This document shows, in pieces, positions 22,044-33,599 of a stretch of DNA of 64,000 bases. A program made the position numbers and the translations under genes. Origin of the DNA: Lucinisca nassula (Eukaryota > Mollusca > Bivalvia > Lucinida > Lucinidae); the NCBI GenBank assembly GCA_963580285.1, contig OY757014.1, forward strand, positions 20,314,088 through 20,378,087, given 5' to 3'. Every line of letters starts with the position of its first letter. The first letter of the stretch is position 1. Under the pieces are notes generated by a model. That model did no database searches and was not told the origin of the DNA. It saw only the letters and a program-made list of their open reading frames with translations.

Positions 22044-22334
22044 CTGCAAATGTCATAATCTTATGTTGACAGAAGTCATTACCTGGCAGAAAACTCTGCG
22101 ATCGTAGCAAATCGGCTAATGTCTTTCCTGATCGAAATACATCCGTCAGGAAAGACATTAACAGGTTTTCTCATGGTCTTTATGGGCTTTCAAATCCTGC
22201 AAATGTCATAATCTTATGTTGACAGAAGTCATTACCTGGCAGAAAACTCTGCGATCGAAGCAAATCGGCTAATGTCTTTCCTGATCGAAATACATCCGTC
22301 AGGAAAGACATTAACAGGTTTTCTCATGGTCTTT
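22044..22334 (+). repeat. Recent tandem duplication, 153-bp offset
   Basis: 22044-22181 is repeated at 22197-22334 with one mismatch noticed (GATCGTAGC versus GATCGAAGC). Each copy contains AATGTCTTTCCTGA and, 14 nt later, its inverse TCAGGAAAGACATT, a 14-bp-stem hairpin. The second copy ends 18 bp before the exon at 22352. Confidence 0.9.
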
Positions 22335-22351
22335 AATGTTAATGATTTCAG

Positions 22352-22510
22352 ACCTACTTATGACTAAAGAAGTTGGAGGACATGAGAATAAAGTCTTATT
22401 TTCTCAACTTGACACGTCACGTCAGTACGGAGTCAGTATAGTTGCAACAACCTTATCCGGCATCTCTAGTTCAAGGAGTGAAATAATTGTGGGACGACCT
22501 TTTTTGAAAA
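22352..22510 (+). CDS. Host receptor gene, internal exon (second half of a FnIII-like domain)
   Basis: 159 nt between the acceptor AATGATTTCAG (ending 22351) and the donor GAAAA|GTAAGTG (GT at 22511), phase 1 to phase 1. The peptide contains VLFSQLDTSRQYGVSIVATT followed by LSGISSSRSEIIVGR, a good match to E, F and G strands of a FnIII module (L..L...Y.V.V.A.t..G.S..S). Joining to the previous exon makes an Asn codon and an NCS glycosylation site. No WSxWS motif is present, although SSSRS occupies the equivalent region. Confidence 0.65.
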
Positions 22511-22689
22511 GTAAGTGTTGTTTTCACAGCTTTCAGCAGGTAAAAGGATCATTTGGTCGGATACCAGGGATATTGTTTACCGGTATCTGTGCCTCCGTCA
22601 ATACATTAATCCCTTACCTCACTTTCCGCTCAGTATCTTGAAAACGAATAGATGAATTTCAATCATATATAACATCAAAAGTTTAGCCA

Positions 22690-22800
22690 GCGCATGACAA
22701 AATCTGCAAGAAGTCTTGAGCGACCAGCGAAGACTCAGATCAGCATGTGCATTCGTGCAGTCTGATCATAGTCTTCGCTGATCGCATGTTCCTACCACAG
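22690..22800. repeat. Palindromic MITE fragment
   Basis: GCGAAGACTCAGATCAGCAT is answered by CTGATCATAGTCTTCGCTGA about 40 bp later, a hairpin-type short transposon common in mollusc DNA. The remainder of 22512-23130 shows nothing else. Confidence 0.45.
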
Positions 22801-23130
22801 GCTAATATCTATGCAAAGAGACATAAGCAAAAGCTCTTGTCATAGTGGATGGGTGCGCAGGTTGACAATTCTGGAAGTCGATGCCTTTACGAGAAGTTGG
22901 CAGAGCTTTCTCGTCAAAAATAAAATGTATTAAATTTGTCGGCGAATAACGCAGCAAAAAGATACAAATTCGCCTTTATCGACTCTTAGCCTCTTATCTT
23001 TTATATTCAGAAGCCGGAGCAAAAGCTAACTTGTTTGAAAGATTGATACTAATGTTACAGATAACAGGGTGGTTTTGATGCTAAGTTTGTCAACGGGCAC
23101 CAATACAGATAAATGTACATGTGTAAGACC

Positions 23131-23433
23131 GGCCCCCGCCCAACGGGGCTTGAAGAAATAGATGGGCTGCAGGATGCTTCCACGCAGAGCTGAAACCGAC
23201 CCGCACACGAGTTCTGGTAAACCGCATTGAGGATCTAAGCCTGCCCTGGCAAAGCGGTGCGAGTCGGTCCGTCCATGCTTATAAACCCTATTGGTTTCAT
23301 TGGGCGACAGGGCTTGAGATGTCATTTCATCTCAATGTCGGGTAAAAGTTCCACAAAATTGGAAGCAGCGTCTCCAAACTGACCTATACAGTGTTGACGA
23401 GGACGTTAAACCTCAAAATCAAACAAACAAACG
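23131..23433 (+). repeat. SINE-like repeat, full length
   Basis: Complete from GGCCCCCGCCCAACGGGGCT to CAAAATCAAACAAACAAAC, with only scattered substitutions. Confidence 0.75.
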
Positions 23434-23944
23434 TGTATGACCTAATGAGATGGCACATATTGATCCATCTAATCAGGGTCTAGATATTATTTTATACTTA
23501 GCACTGAATTCAATGCATCTCTGAAACAAAAAGGTGATACTTTCACATGCTATTTTCACAGTGTTAAAATCACAGTAGCAGCCGTAACTATCTTTTTGTT
23601 TGTTTTTCGTATAAGATAAAAAGAGCATTTCCTTTTTGTCTATAAATACCAATATTTCATCGAATGAGTTGAAAACATATTTCTTTGCGTGTGTTGAAAA
23701 CATCAGAATTTTTCACGAGTGCGAAGCATGTTAGAAATATCTGTTCAGTTACGTTGGATCGCCAAAGAATGAATGAATGAAATGAATGAAATAGAAAGCA
23801 AATAAATACCAAAATTATTTGATCTCGTGTGTTGAAAATGTCAGAATTTTCAATACACTCGATGTAATGTGTTTGGTATTTGTCTTAAAAAGTAAACATC
23901 CTCTTTTTATACAATGTTGATGTCGAGTGCATTAACTGCTATGA

Positions 23945-24275
23945 TCGCACACATGGAATAACCATTGCGATCACTCGCCCGTGCGATATAGTGCATTTTT
24001 CACATCACCAAAATGACAACTTTTCTGATGAAAATCCTTCATATTTTTCTTATAAATGCTCAAAACATAGGATGTTGGTGGTCGTTAGAACCGCCTCAAT
24101 TAGGCGGTTCTAACGAGTACCCACAACCTATGTCTTGGAGCAAAAATAAGAAAAATAATGAATACCCCCGTAAACCCCAGTTTTCTCTATATAAAGAGGG
24201 GTTTAGGGGGTCTTCATTTTACGGACTTATTCACATGATGACAAACGAGAACTGTCGTGTAACGTACTCATGAAG
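23945..24275. mobile_element. Fold-back MITE with two nested palindromes
   Basis: The centre at about 24068-24130 reads CGTTAGAACCGCCTCAATTA and its complement GGCGGTTCTAACGAGTACCC. A second palindrome at 24165-24215 (GTAAACCCCAGTTTTCTCTA against GAGGGGTTTAGGGGGTCTTC) lies to its right. Ends carry a CCCGTGCG/CGTGATG-type inverted sequence. Other copies are at 26994-27340, 27440-27740, 45105-45392 and 55634-56040. Confidence 0.65.
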
Positions 24276-24335
24276 CATATTTAAATTAGTTTCATCTTCT
24301 TCGGAGGTAAAATCCGATTAACGCCAGTTTCTTAA

Positions 24336-24550
24336 CCCTTTTTGTGCCAAATGGAATCTTCCTCCTTATATATAGCAGGAGTTCATTTCTAAATCTAATA
24401 GGTTGTGTTTTCTTCAAAAACTATTGGTAAAATGGTTGAACTTTTAGCAAACAGTGCAGGCCCTGATTAGACGCCGCGTTCTGCGGCGTCTGATCTGGGC
24501 CTGCACTGTTTGCCAGGGTACTCGTCTTGGGGTTTCTGATACTAAATGGG
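24336..24550. mobile_element. TTAA-type palindromic MITE
   Basis: Begins CCCTTTTTGTGCCAAATGG and ends CTGATACTAAATGGG. The left flank is TTAA, the right flank TTCA (a decayed TTAA). The centre is a hairpin: GCAGGCCCTGATTAGACGCC and GGCGTCTGATCTGGGCCTGC. CCC/GGG ends plus TTAA duplication suggest piggyBac-type mobilisation. Confidence 0.7.
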
Positions 24551-24653
24551 TTCAATATTATTAATGAACCCCTCCATTAAATGTGTATTTTTTTGCAATA
24601 ACAGTTGTGCAAGTAGTGGAGGTAAACAAAGACTAAACGAAAATACTTTTCAG

Positions 24654-24756
24654 GTTCTATGCCGAGTGTTTCTGATTCTATTCAGGCTGCTATAGTCGTC
24701 GTTGTAATCTTTGGTATCATTCTGACGGTGGTGATAGTTTTTGCTTTTGCAATAAG
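24654..24756 (+). CDS. Host receptor gene, transmembrane exon
   Basis: 103 nt between the acceptor ACTTTTCAG (ending 24653) and the donor AATAAG|GTAATA (GT at 24757), phase 1 to phase 2. It encodes a short Ser-rich stalk (SMPSVSDS) and then about 23 hydrophobic residues (IQAAIVVVVIFGIILTVVIV and three more), a single-pass transmembrane helix with a basic residue at its end. Phase fits the exon at 22352-22510. The cytoplasmic exons must follow, starting in phase 2; I could not identify one with confidence in the next 33 kb. Confidence 0.65.
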
Positions 24757-24816
24757 GTAATACTGTACTGTGCTAAAGCGTAATAAAACCAACAAGGAAA
24801 AACCTTTACGACCTAA

Positions 24817-25093
24817 TGCACCAGTCATTTGTAACCACTGCCCCCACCCTCCACCTACGGGGAATAGCGGGGACAATGGCTTTTCACTTTCCACAGCCCT
24901 GCACTGCGGGGACCTCCTGAATGTCAATGCCCCGCAGTTTATTATAGTTAATTCCACTGGGGTATGTTTGCATAATATCAAAACCACTGCATTAACCTGG
25001 CACTGCGAGGGAACACAGTGGTTAACTACCCCGTACATTAGCCCCGCTATCCCAAGCCATCTCCGTAGATGGAGGTTACAAATGACTAGTGCA
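24817..25093. mobile_element. MITE with 20-bp terminal inverted repeats
   Basis: Starts TGCACCAGTCATTTGTAACC and ends with the inverse GGTTACAAATGACTAGTGCA (one mismatch), 277 bp long and non-coding. Its open frames on both strands have no resemblance to protein. It sits 60 bp downstream of the transmembrane exon. Confidence 0.8.
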
Positions 25094-25149
25094 TAAGAAG
25101 ACATTTCAACCAAGTGCAAGCATATCTGCGTCTTCGCTGGCCAAGCATG

Positions 25150-26590
25150 ATTTTAACTCAGCTGAGCCAAAGGCTCTTGGGTGAGCTTATAGTATGGTAA
25201 GGCTCCGTTGTCTGTCTGCCTGACTGTCAACATCTTCATACTTCTTCTCCTCTGAAACCGATAGGCTATTTGAAGTTATATTCACATGGAGCATCCATTG
25301 GATGGATGAATGAAAATTTGTTTGCCGTCCAGATCACGTAACCAAGATGGCCATCTGCCTTCTAAATGCGGAACCAATAGGCCGATTCTCATGAAACTTG
25401 GTATGCAGCATTTGGGGCTCAAGCCAATTATAGTTTGTTCGAATGATGACACCTTGGTGACCTATACCTATTTAATGTCAGGGTCAAATTTGGTCGCGAA
25501 AACTTTTGTATAGGAAAAAGTCAAAACCTAGTGCTTTTCAGAAATTGTTGCAGCCTTCGATCTGAAAATTGGAAGATGCAGTTAGCTAAGTGAGTAAATG
25601 AAACTTCATGAGTATTCAAGGCCAAGGTCATTCCTAGACCTTGGCCCAAGGTCATTCAGATATGAAAGTTAAAACTTATTTTTTCTCAAAAATCACTACG
25701 GCCATTGTGACCAAATTTCATATAAATGCTTTTCGGAATAGGAAATAAAGATTAATTGATATGAGTTTGTTCACATGACCAGCATCACGTGAACGACTCC
25801 CCGAAAAGAAGACCCCCATATACCCCATTTTATATAGACAGAACTGGGGTTTACAGGGGTATACACTATTTTGCTTAGTTCTGCTCCAAATTTTCATTAC
25901 CATTTTGATGATATGAAAGAATGCACTATGTCACACGGGTTTGTTTTCGTAATGGATATGGCCGGGTCTTGTCCGCCATCCGTTTTGGTTTCAAAACTTA
26001 GGGTTGAGACACACTGATGAAGATTAAATATCAGAAAGGCCTCTTTGTCACTAAATTTGGTATAGTTACGCTTAATATGGCCGCCATGCTCATCTTAGGT
26101 TAAAACCCTTCAAAATGTTCCTTCACGGGAACCAGTTCCTTCACGGGAACCAGTAGGTCTTTGATCATGAAGCTTGGTATGTAGTGTAAGGGACTTGCAC
26201 AAATCATAGTTCGTTAGAATAAGGTCCTTGATCTATTAAAGGCCAAGGTCAACTTTGGTCGCATAGGCTTTTGTATGTGAAAATGGCATAACCGTGTATT
26301 TTTCGGAAACTATGCCAGCCTGTGTTCTGAAAATTTATGGATGCAGTTAGTGAAATGAGTAAATGAAAAAGCATGAATATTCAGGGTCAAGATCCTTCCT
26401 TGACCTCGAACTAAGGTCATTCAGATATGACTATTAAAACTTAACCACGTGGCCATTTTAACCAAATTTAAAATTAAAGCTTTTATGAACAAAGAAAATA
26501 AAATTAATAAATATGAATTTGGTCACATGCCCTGTATAGCCACCGTGCTTATATATGTTAAAAACTCAGTCTCGGGCCCATTTTAGTTTA
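25150..26590 (+). mobile_element. Helentron-like element with two large repeat units
   Basis: Opens with the imperfect hairpin AGCTGAGCCAAAGGCTCTTG and a GTCTGTCTGCCTGACTGTC tract. Two related units of about 500 bp follow (25300-25790 and 26100-26560), sharing ATGCAGTTAG, AAATGAGTAAATGAAA and GGTCATTCAGATATGA. A fold-back fragment (25725-25965) interrupts the first. The right end is unclear, possibly CTCGGGCCCATTTTAGTTTA near 26575. Confidence 0.5.
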
Positions 26591-26993
26591 TTGATAGTAT
26601 GACTCTGCCTAGACATGACGAAATTCACATCAACATTGGTTTTATATGATTTTGTATGGGAAAAGAGGACATTGTTATGTTTTCGGAAATTATTATTGTT
26701 TACATACAAGAGGACATGCACGACAGTGTGATACTTGGTGTCCGCCGCTAAATATAGAACTATGGTCAACACCTGAAAATTGTATCGTATATATACTTCA
26801 ACATGTCATGGTGACGTCACAAACTTATAAGATGGTGGCATAGCAGTCAAAGGAAGTACATTATCGGATTCCAAAATAGCTTTAAAACAAAACCAATTGA
26901 GTAGTGGTATTAGCAAATAGAATTTAAAATGTTTTCTGTGTAGAAACATCCAACAGTCTTAGTATGCTTCTTTGGGACATGTAAATGCTTCCA

Positions 26994-27340
26994 TTACGAA
27001 AACACGCCTAATAGTATACAAATACACTGCAAATTTTACCGCCATAAAATGAAAAATTTAAGATGAAAAATTGTGATATTTTTCTTAATTCTGCTCAAAA
27101 TATAGATTGTGGGTACACGTTAGAACCGCCTAATCGAGGCGGTTCTTACGAGTACCCACAATCTATATTTTAGAGCAGAAATAAGAAAAATAAGGTTCAC
27201 CCCTGTAAACCCCAGTTTTACTATATAAAAGTGAGGTTCAAGGGGGTCAAAACCATATAGGCATGTGTGCGTGATGTTTTCCAAGTGTTTCGGTGAAATT
27301 TCACCATTTCCGTCATACAAAATTGATATGTGAGGTGGTT
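26994..27340. mobile_element. Fold-back MITE, same family as 23945
   Basis: The left end ATTACGAAAACACGCCTAAT is mirrored by TATAGGCATGTGTGCGTGAT at 27257-27276. The central palindrome lies at about 27100-27170 around GTTAGAACCGCCTAATCGAG, and the second palindrome GTAAACCCCAGTTTTACTAT at 27205-27250. Confidence 0.7.
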
Positions 27341-27439
27341 GGCAAGTTGTTATTTACCAGCTGAACAAGCACGAAAATCAGGACTCCATACTTTTCAGTT
27401 CTGCCTTCTTCGCTTCCAAATGGTGGTGTATTGTTGACA

Positions 27440-27740
27440 TGGTGCATTTTTTTCACATCTCGAAAATGGCTTCTTTTCTGATGAAGCTCCGTGATATTCT
27501 TTTCTTATTTTGAATGCAACCATATTTTGTTGGTGCTCGTTAGAGCCGCCTCATTGATGCGGAATAGCCAAAACACATGTCTTGTCAATGAGGGGTTCCA
27601 ACGAGCTTCCACAACCCATGTCTTTGATTAAAAATAAGAAAAATAATGCATACCCCGTAAGCCCCAGGTTGCTTTATATAAAGTGGGGTTGAGTTGGGTG
27701 TATGGGTTTATTTTACGGTTTTGTTCACGTGATTTAATAG
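27440..27740. mobile_element. Fold-back MITE, diverged copy
   Basis: The central palindrome is disrupted by a small insertion (GTTAGAGCCGCCTCATTGAT near 27540, ATGAGGGGTTCCAACGAGCT near 27590). The second palindrome lies near 27650-27700. Confidence 0.6.
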
Positions 27741-28083
27741 AGAAACGACCTTCTTCAGTAAATGAAAACACCAAGAGGTGGCTCCAAATCCAGACTGAAC
27801 GAACATTTAATCCTCGCCAGCAGCAAGGCATATTCATAAAAAATACAATAATAAATTAACCCGCATTGAGGAACCCAAAGCAGAAGTATATGTATACAAC
27901 AAGTGAAAGCTTTTTAAAAAGCACCATCGATTTTGAAATTATTGGCTGTGTGTGATTTCTTCAAGCTAGAGTGAGGGAGAGTTGTATATGGCATAACTTC
28001 TCAACCTCAGTTAAAGCCTACTAGATAACACCAATTTATCTAATACTAACGGCCCTACATATGTCAAGTTCTAACTGGGCATT

Positions 28084-28262
28084 GCGAGTCGGACTGTCCA
28101 TGCTTATAAACCCTAGTGGTTTTATTGGGCGACAGGGTTTGAGATGTCATTATATCTCCATTTCAAGTAAAGGTCCCACAAAGTTGGAAGCAACGTCTCT
28201 AAAATGAACTATGCAGTTTTGATGGGGACGTTAAACCTCAAATCAAACAAATCAAATCAAAC
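28084..28262 (+). repeat. SINE-like repeat, 5'-truncated
   Basis: Begins at GCGAGTCGGACTGTCCATGC and ends in AAATCAAACAAATCAAATC. Confidence 0.7.
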
Positions 28263-28419
28263 GAACTGAACTGAACAGAATGTGACAGATAATAAAGAAC
28301 ATGATTATATCTTCGCTTTAAAAAGAGTGAATGGGTAGGAATACTGGTTTACATCTGTTCGTCTGTCCGTTTTTCTGTCCCTCCCTCTCTCCATAAACCA
28401 TTACTTTTTGCCGAAGTTT

Positions 28420-28960
28420 TCTCAAGAACCGTAAAGGTAGATCCCTTTGCAATCGTAATGAATTGTATCGTGTAAAAGATAATGGGCATTATTGGCTCAT
28501 TTGTTCTTATTTGTTCTTCCGATCATTCATTCTTCTTTCTCTCTATATATCAATAGGCCATAGATGCATTTCGGAAAAATATTTCTACCCTGCTAGCATT
28601 CTACATAAATCTACAGCGGGCCGTTAGCGGCCCGTCAGCTACCCTGACGGGCCGCTAACGGCCCGCTGTAGATTTATGTAGAATGCTTACTGGGTAAGAA
28701 CTGTAAGAGCTCGAAGCCTCAAAATTTAGTCTACTATGCAATGATGATGGCTTATATCGTGCAAGAGACAGTGACCTTTCTCGACTCATTTGTTTCTATA
28801 TCTTTTTTATTTTTTTCTGGCTTTATATAGACCATTGTTGATTTTTTCGCCAAGGGTTTCGCAGGAACTATAAACAAGACGACCGCTGAGCACTGTGTAT
28901 TATTTGGTTCCTTTTTCCCTCATCTTAGTGACTATGATCTTTAGTACTGATAAAAAGGTG
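28420..28960 (+). repeat. Older tandem repeat, about 270-bp unit (left part)
   Basis: Units with GCATCGTGCAAGAGACAG-like and GCCTCAAAATTTAGTCTACT blocks occur at 28420-28560 and 28690-28870. A further unit is at 33330-33560, so the large element between them split this array. Confidence 0.5.
28588..28694. mobile_element. 107-bp near-perfect palindrome with TA borders
   Basis: The inner arms 28595-28638 and 28644-28687 are perfectly complementary over 44 bp, with a 5-nt loop (CTACC). The outer part CCC|TGCT versus AGTA|GGG gives a small internal loop. TA dinucleotides flank both sides (28586-28587, 28695-28696). This is the structure of a snap-back MITE of Tc1/mariner type, and a transcript through it would fold into one long hairpin. 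Confidence 0.85.
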
Positions 28961-29940
28961 AAGTCATTATAACCTCGGGTCCTCATTTATAAAATACTGT
29001 AGTAGTCAGTCACCTGATGCTGTACACAAAGTTACAAAAAAACAGCCCAGAGAATCTAGCTGCCATTTTGGTCATCTGATCTGGACCATTTGAACACACT
29101 CTTATCCATAGCCAAGGCAGCTGTATATAAAATTTAAGATGAAAAGTTGATGTTGCTAATGACCTCAACATATAATAGCATACAGTACCACTCATTTCAT
29201 AATCACATCAACTTTCGAAAAATACATTTTTGATCTTAGCCAGAAGGACCAAACTTGACCGTGTCAAAAGATAGGTCAAGGTCGACCTAGGGTCACCAAT
29301 GGAACAAATCTAGTTGTACTCAGTCACATAAAGCTATATACTAAATTTCAAGGCACTTGGCCAATAGGTTCTGGCAAAGAAGATTTTAGGGGTTTTACCA
29401 TATTTAGCATGCCTGCCATCTTTGTCATGTGGCCTGAACCATTTGAATAAACTTTCGATTTGCAATTGTCAGGAAACTGCATATAAATCTGAAATTGGTT
29501 CTGCATTTTTAGAGAAAATATCATTTTAAGTGAGCTGGGGCAAAGGCCATCGAATGATCTTGACGTTTGACATTCATATTGCCCTACTCTCATATCATAA
29601 AGCACAATAGTTTTCAAAACTGCATTGTTTTACCATTTTCCTATTAAAAAGCCTAAGGAACCAAATTGACCTTGCTGTAAAATTGGTTAAAGTCAACTTG
29701 TGTATTTTTTCAGCAATCTTTGTAATACTTAGTCACTCAATACTTCATACCAAATATGTTCTAGAAAGGGTTAAGTTTCTATACACAATCGGCCCAGTGG
29801 TTCTGGAAAAAAAGTTGTTTTTTAAGTTTTTACTATATTTGGGCATGGCAGCCATCTTAGTCATGTGACCTGGACCATTCGAACATTCTTTCGTTCTCTC
29901 ATTGTCCTGAGGATTCACATAAAATTAAAATGAAATTAGA

Positions 29941-30892
29941 CTTGTTTTCTTAGAAAACAGGTGTCCCCACACCATACAACACCACTGTGCCCTTGAAAAT
30001 AAGGTCAAGATCATGTAAACCTAATCAGTTCTTCTCCTTACCAAATGTTATAGCCATGCAAATTTGACTAAAATCCACCAAATAATTCACACAACCTAAA
30101 TTTGGTCTAAATGTGACCTATTTAGCATGGCTATGCCATTGTGCCCCCGCCCATCGGGGCTTGAAGAAATATATGGGCTGCACCATGCTTCCACGCAGAG
30201 CTCAACCCGACCCTCACACGGGTACTGGTAAACCGTTTAGAGGATCTAATCCTGCCCAGGCAAAGCAGTCCATGCTTATAAACCCTGTTGGTTTCATTGG
30301 GCGACAAGGCTTGAGATGTCACTTCGTCTTAACGTCGGGTAAAAGGCCCACAAAATTGAAAGCAATGTCTCCAAAATGACCTTTACAGTGCTGACAGGGA
30401 CATTAAACCTCAAATCAAACAAACAAACAATGGCTATGCCATTGAAAATAAGGACAATGTCATCCAAACCTAATCAGTTCTTCATCCTGCCCCAATGTTA
30501 TATCCATGCAAATTTGATTAAAATCCAGATAAACTGCACACAACCTAAATTTGGTCTAAATTTGACCTATTTAGCATGGCTGTGACCTTGGAAATAAGGT
30601 CAGGGTCACCAAAACCTAATCAGTTCTTCATATTGTCCTAATGTTATATCCATGCAAATTGAATTAAAATCTACCCAGTAGTTCATGAGATATACTGCAC
30701 ACAACCAAAATTTGGCCTAGATTTGACATATTTCGCATGGCTGAGACCTTGAACATAGGTCAAGTTCACCGAAACTTAATCAGTTCTTTATCCTCTCCTA
30801 ATGTTATATCCGTGCAAATTTGATTTAAATCCACCCACTAGTTCTTGAGATATCTTGCACCCCTTCGCTGGGGGGACATAACTGGCCCAGTA
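29941..30892 (-). mobile_element. Nested Helentron-like element, about 152-bp array
   Basis: Lies inside one 430-bp unit, whose sequence resumes on either side (TTGAAATT|GGCCCAG). It contains about five units of about 152 bp (with ATGTTATATCCATGCAAATT and TTTGGTCTAAATTTGACCTA). A hairpin (CACCCCTTCGCTGGGG) ends it near 30885, and CTTGTTTTCTTAGAAAAC lies at the other end. A SINE copy splits the array. Confidence 0.65.
30143..30429 (+). repeat. SINE-like repeat, full length
   Basis: Inserted in the 152-bp array; GCCATTGTG lies on the left and GCTATGCCATTG on the right, so a GCCATTG-like target duplication is possible. Confidence 0.75.
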
Positions 30893-33329
30893 GTTTCAGA
30901 GAAAATGTATTTTGAAATGTCAATGGACCTGTAATCCATGTAACCTTGGGTCAAGGTCACTGAATGACCTTGACCTTGAGCATTCATAGACATTCATTTT
31001 GTACCTATTCTCAGGTCACAGATCACAATATTTTCCGAACAATCCATTGTTTTACCCTTTTCCCACTGAAAAGCCTAAGGAACCGATTTTGGCGTACAAT
31101 CGGCCAATGTCGAATTAGGGTGATCATATTTTCAAATTTGGTAGCACTCAGTCACCCGATGCTACTTAAAGTTTCAATACATTCGGCCCAATGGTTCAGG
31201 AGAAGATGTTTTAAGATTTTTACAATATTTGGGCATGATTGCCATCTTGTTCATGTGAACTGGACCATTCAAACAAATTTTCGTTCCCTCACTGCCCTAA
31301 GGCTGCATATAAAATTTCAATCAAACTGGCCCAGTGGTTTCAGAGAAATGCATTTTGAAATAACAATTGACCTGTAATTAAAGTAATCTTGAGCCAAGGT
31401 CACTCCATAACTTTGACCTTTAGCATTCATGGGCATTCATATTTTACCTATTCTCATGCCATAAACAACAATATTTTTCGAAAAATGCATTGTTTTACCC
31501 TTTTCCCATTGAAAAGCCGTAGGAACCAAATTTGACCTTATTTGCAAATTTCGTAGTACTAGTCACCTTATACTTCATACCCAGTTTCAAGACAATTGGC
31601 CAAGTGGTTCTGGAGAAAAAGATTGTTTAAGTTTTTTACCATATTTGGGCATGGCACCCATCTTGGTCAATGTGACCTGGACCATTTGAACGAATGTTTG
31701 TTCCCTCAGTGTTCTAAGGTTGCATATAAAATTAATTGAAATTGGCCTAGTGGTTTCAGAGAAAATGTATTTTAAATTCTCAATGGAACTATATTTCAAG
31801 TGACCTTGAGCCATGGTCACTGAATGACCTTGTCCTTAAGCATTCATAGTCGTTCATTTATTGCTCATTCCCATGTCAAAGACCACAACATTTTATGAAC
31901 AATGCATTGTTTTATCCTTTTACCATTGAAAAGCCTAAGGAACCAAATTTGACCTTGGCAGAAAATAGGTCAAGGTCAACCTAGGGTCATCATATTTTCA
32001 AACATGGTTGTACCTAGGAAACTAATGCTACATACCAAGTTTCAAGACAATCGGCCCAGTGGTTCTGGAGAAGATTTTTTTTTTTAGTTTTTTTACTATA
32101 TTTGGGCATGGCAGCCACCTTGGTCATGTGACCTGGACCATTCGAACAAGTTTTCGTTCCCTCACTGTCTTTAGGCTGCAAATAAAAAATAATTGAAATT
32201 GGGCCAGTGGTTTCAGAGAAAATGTATTTCGAAATGTCAATGGACCTGGAGCGAAGGTCACTGAATGAACTCGACCTTAAGCATTCATAGACATTCATTT
32301 TTTACCTATTCTGATTTCACAGACCACAATATGTTTTCGAAAAATGCATTGTTTACCCCTTTCCCATTGAAAAACTGAAGGGACCAAATTTGACCTTTTC
32401 AGAAAATAGGTCAAGGTCAACCTTGGGTCATGATATTTGCTAATTTTGTAGTACTCAGTCACCCCAGGCTACATACCAAGTTTTAAGACAATCATATTTA
32501 CCCTTTTCCCATTGAAAAGCTTAAGGAATCTAATTTGACCTTGTCAGAATATCTAGGGTCATCATATTTGCAAACATGGTAGTACTTAGTCATTTAATAC
32601 CACTACTTAGTTTCAAGCCAATCGGCCCACTGCTTCTGGAGAAGAAGATTTTTTTAGGTTTTTTACCATATTTGGGCATGGCGGCCATCTTGGTCATGTG
32701 ACCTGGACCATTTGAACAAATTTTCGTTTCCTCACTGTCTTAAGGCTGCATATAAAACTTAATTGAAATTGGCCCAGTGGTTTCAGAGAAAATGTATTTT
32801 GGAATGTCAATGGACCTACAATTCGAGTGACCTTGAGCCAACGTCAGTGAAAGACCTTGACTTTAAGCATTCATAGACATTCATTTTTTACCTATTTTCA
32901 TGTCAAAGACAACAATATTTTTCTAAAAACACATTGTTTTACCCTTTTTTCCATTGAAAAGCCTAGGCAACCAAATTTGACCTTGGCAGAAGATAGGTAA
33001 AGGTCAACCTTGGGTCATCATATTTGCAAACTTGGTAGTACTCGGTCACCCATGCTACATACAGACAATTGGCCCAGTCGTTCTGGAGAAGAAGATTTTT
33101 TAAGGATTTTACCATATTTGGGCGTGACGGTCATCTCGGTCACGTGACCTGGATTATACTTGCAAACTTTCGTTCCCTCATTACTAGGAGGCTGCATATG
33201 AAATTGGAATTGGTCATGAGGTTTCAGAGAAGAAGACATTTGAAAATGGTGGACAGTCGGACGTACGACGGAGGCCTACTTTCCTTTAAGCATCCCCGGA
33301 ACCTTCGGCTCAGGGTAGTTAAAAACTTG

Positions 33330-33560
33330 AAGAAGCATCAAACGCGTTATGCAATGCAATAATGATGACCTTTATCGTGTAAAGACAAAGGGCGTTCTGT
33401 ATATTTTCAGAAACTGTAAAAGCCAGATGCCTCAAACTTGGTATATTATGAATAATGTTTTATATTGTGTACGAGACAACTGACTTTATTGGCTTATTTG
33501 TTCTTTCTTTTTTCTTTCTCTACATTAAAACCGATGTTAAGTTCTTCCTAAAATATTGTT
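33330..33560 (+). repeat. Older tandem repeat, right part
   Basis: Continues the 28420-28960 array (GATGACCTTTATCGTGTAAA, then GATGCCTCAAACTTGGTATA). Confidence 0.45.
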
Positions 33561-33599
33561 GTTGCGTCTGCTTTAAACATGGCACGAAATAGGAGTCCG

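Larger units (their letters stand above)
29000..33322 (-). mobile_element. Large Helentron-like element with about 430-bp tandem units
   Basis: On the minus strand it begins at 33322 with CTACCCTGAGCCGAAGGTTC, the hairpin head of this group, and a GTCCGACTGTCC tract. About eight tandem units follow, each with a GTCATGTGACCTGGACCA block (near 29060, 29427, 29860, 31250, 31670, 32120, 32693, 33146) and an AGCCTAAGGAACCAAATTTG block. Units are separated by 370-570 bp and one is interrupted by a nested element (29941-30892). No protein frame is conserved from unit to unit. Confidence 0.65.

Noticed and set aside
23026..23325. Minus-strand frames with LSPNETNRVYKHG and similar peptides in many places
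   Set aside because: They recur exactly where the SINE-like repeat lies and translate its antisense strand.
24770..25096. Open frame just right of the transmembrane exon, as a cytoplasmic exon
   Set aside because: It coincides with a MITE bounded by inverted TGCACCAGTCATTTGTAACC ends, and its phase would need read-through of the donor.
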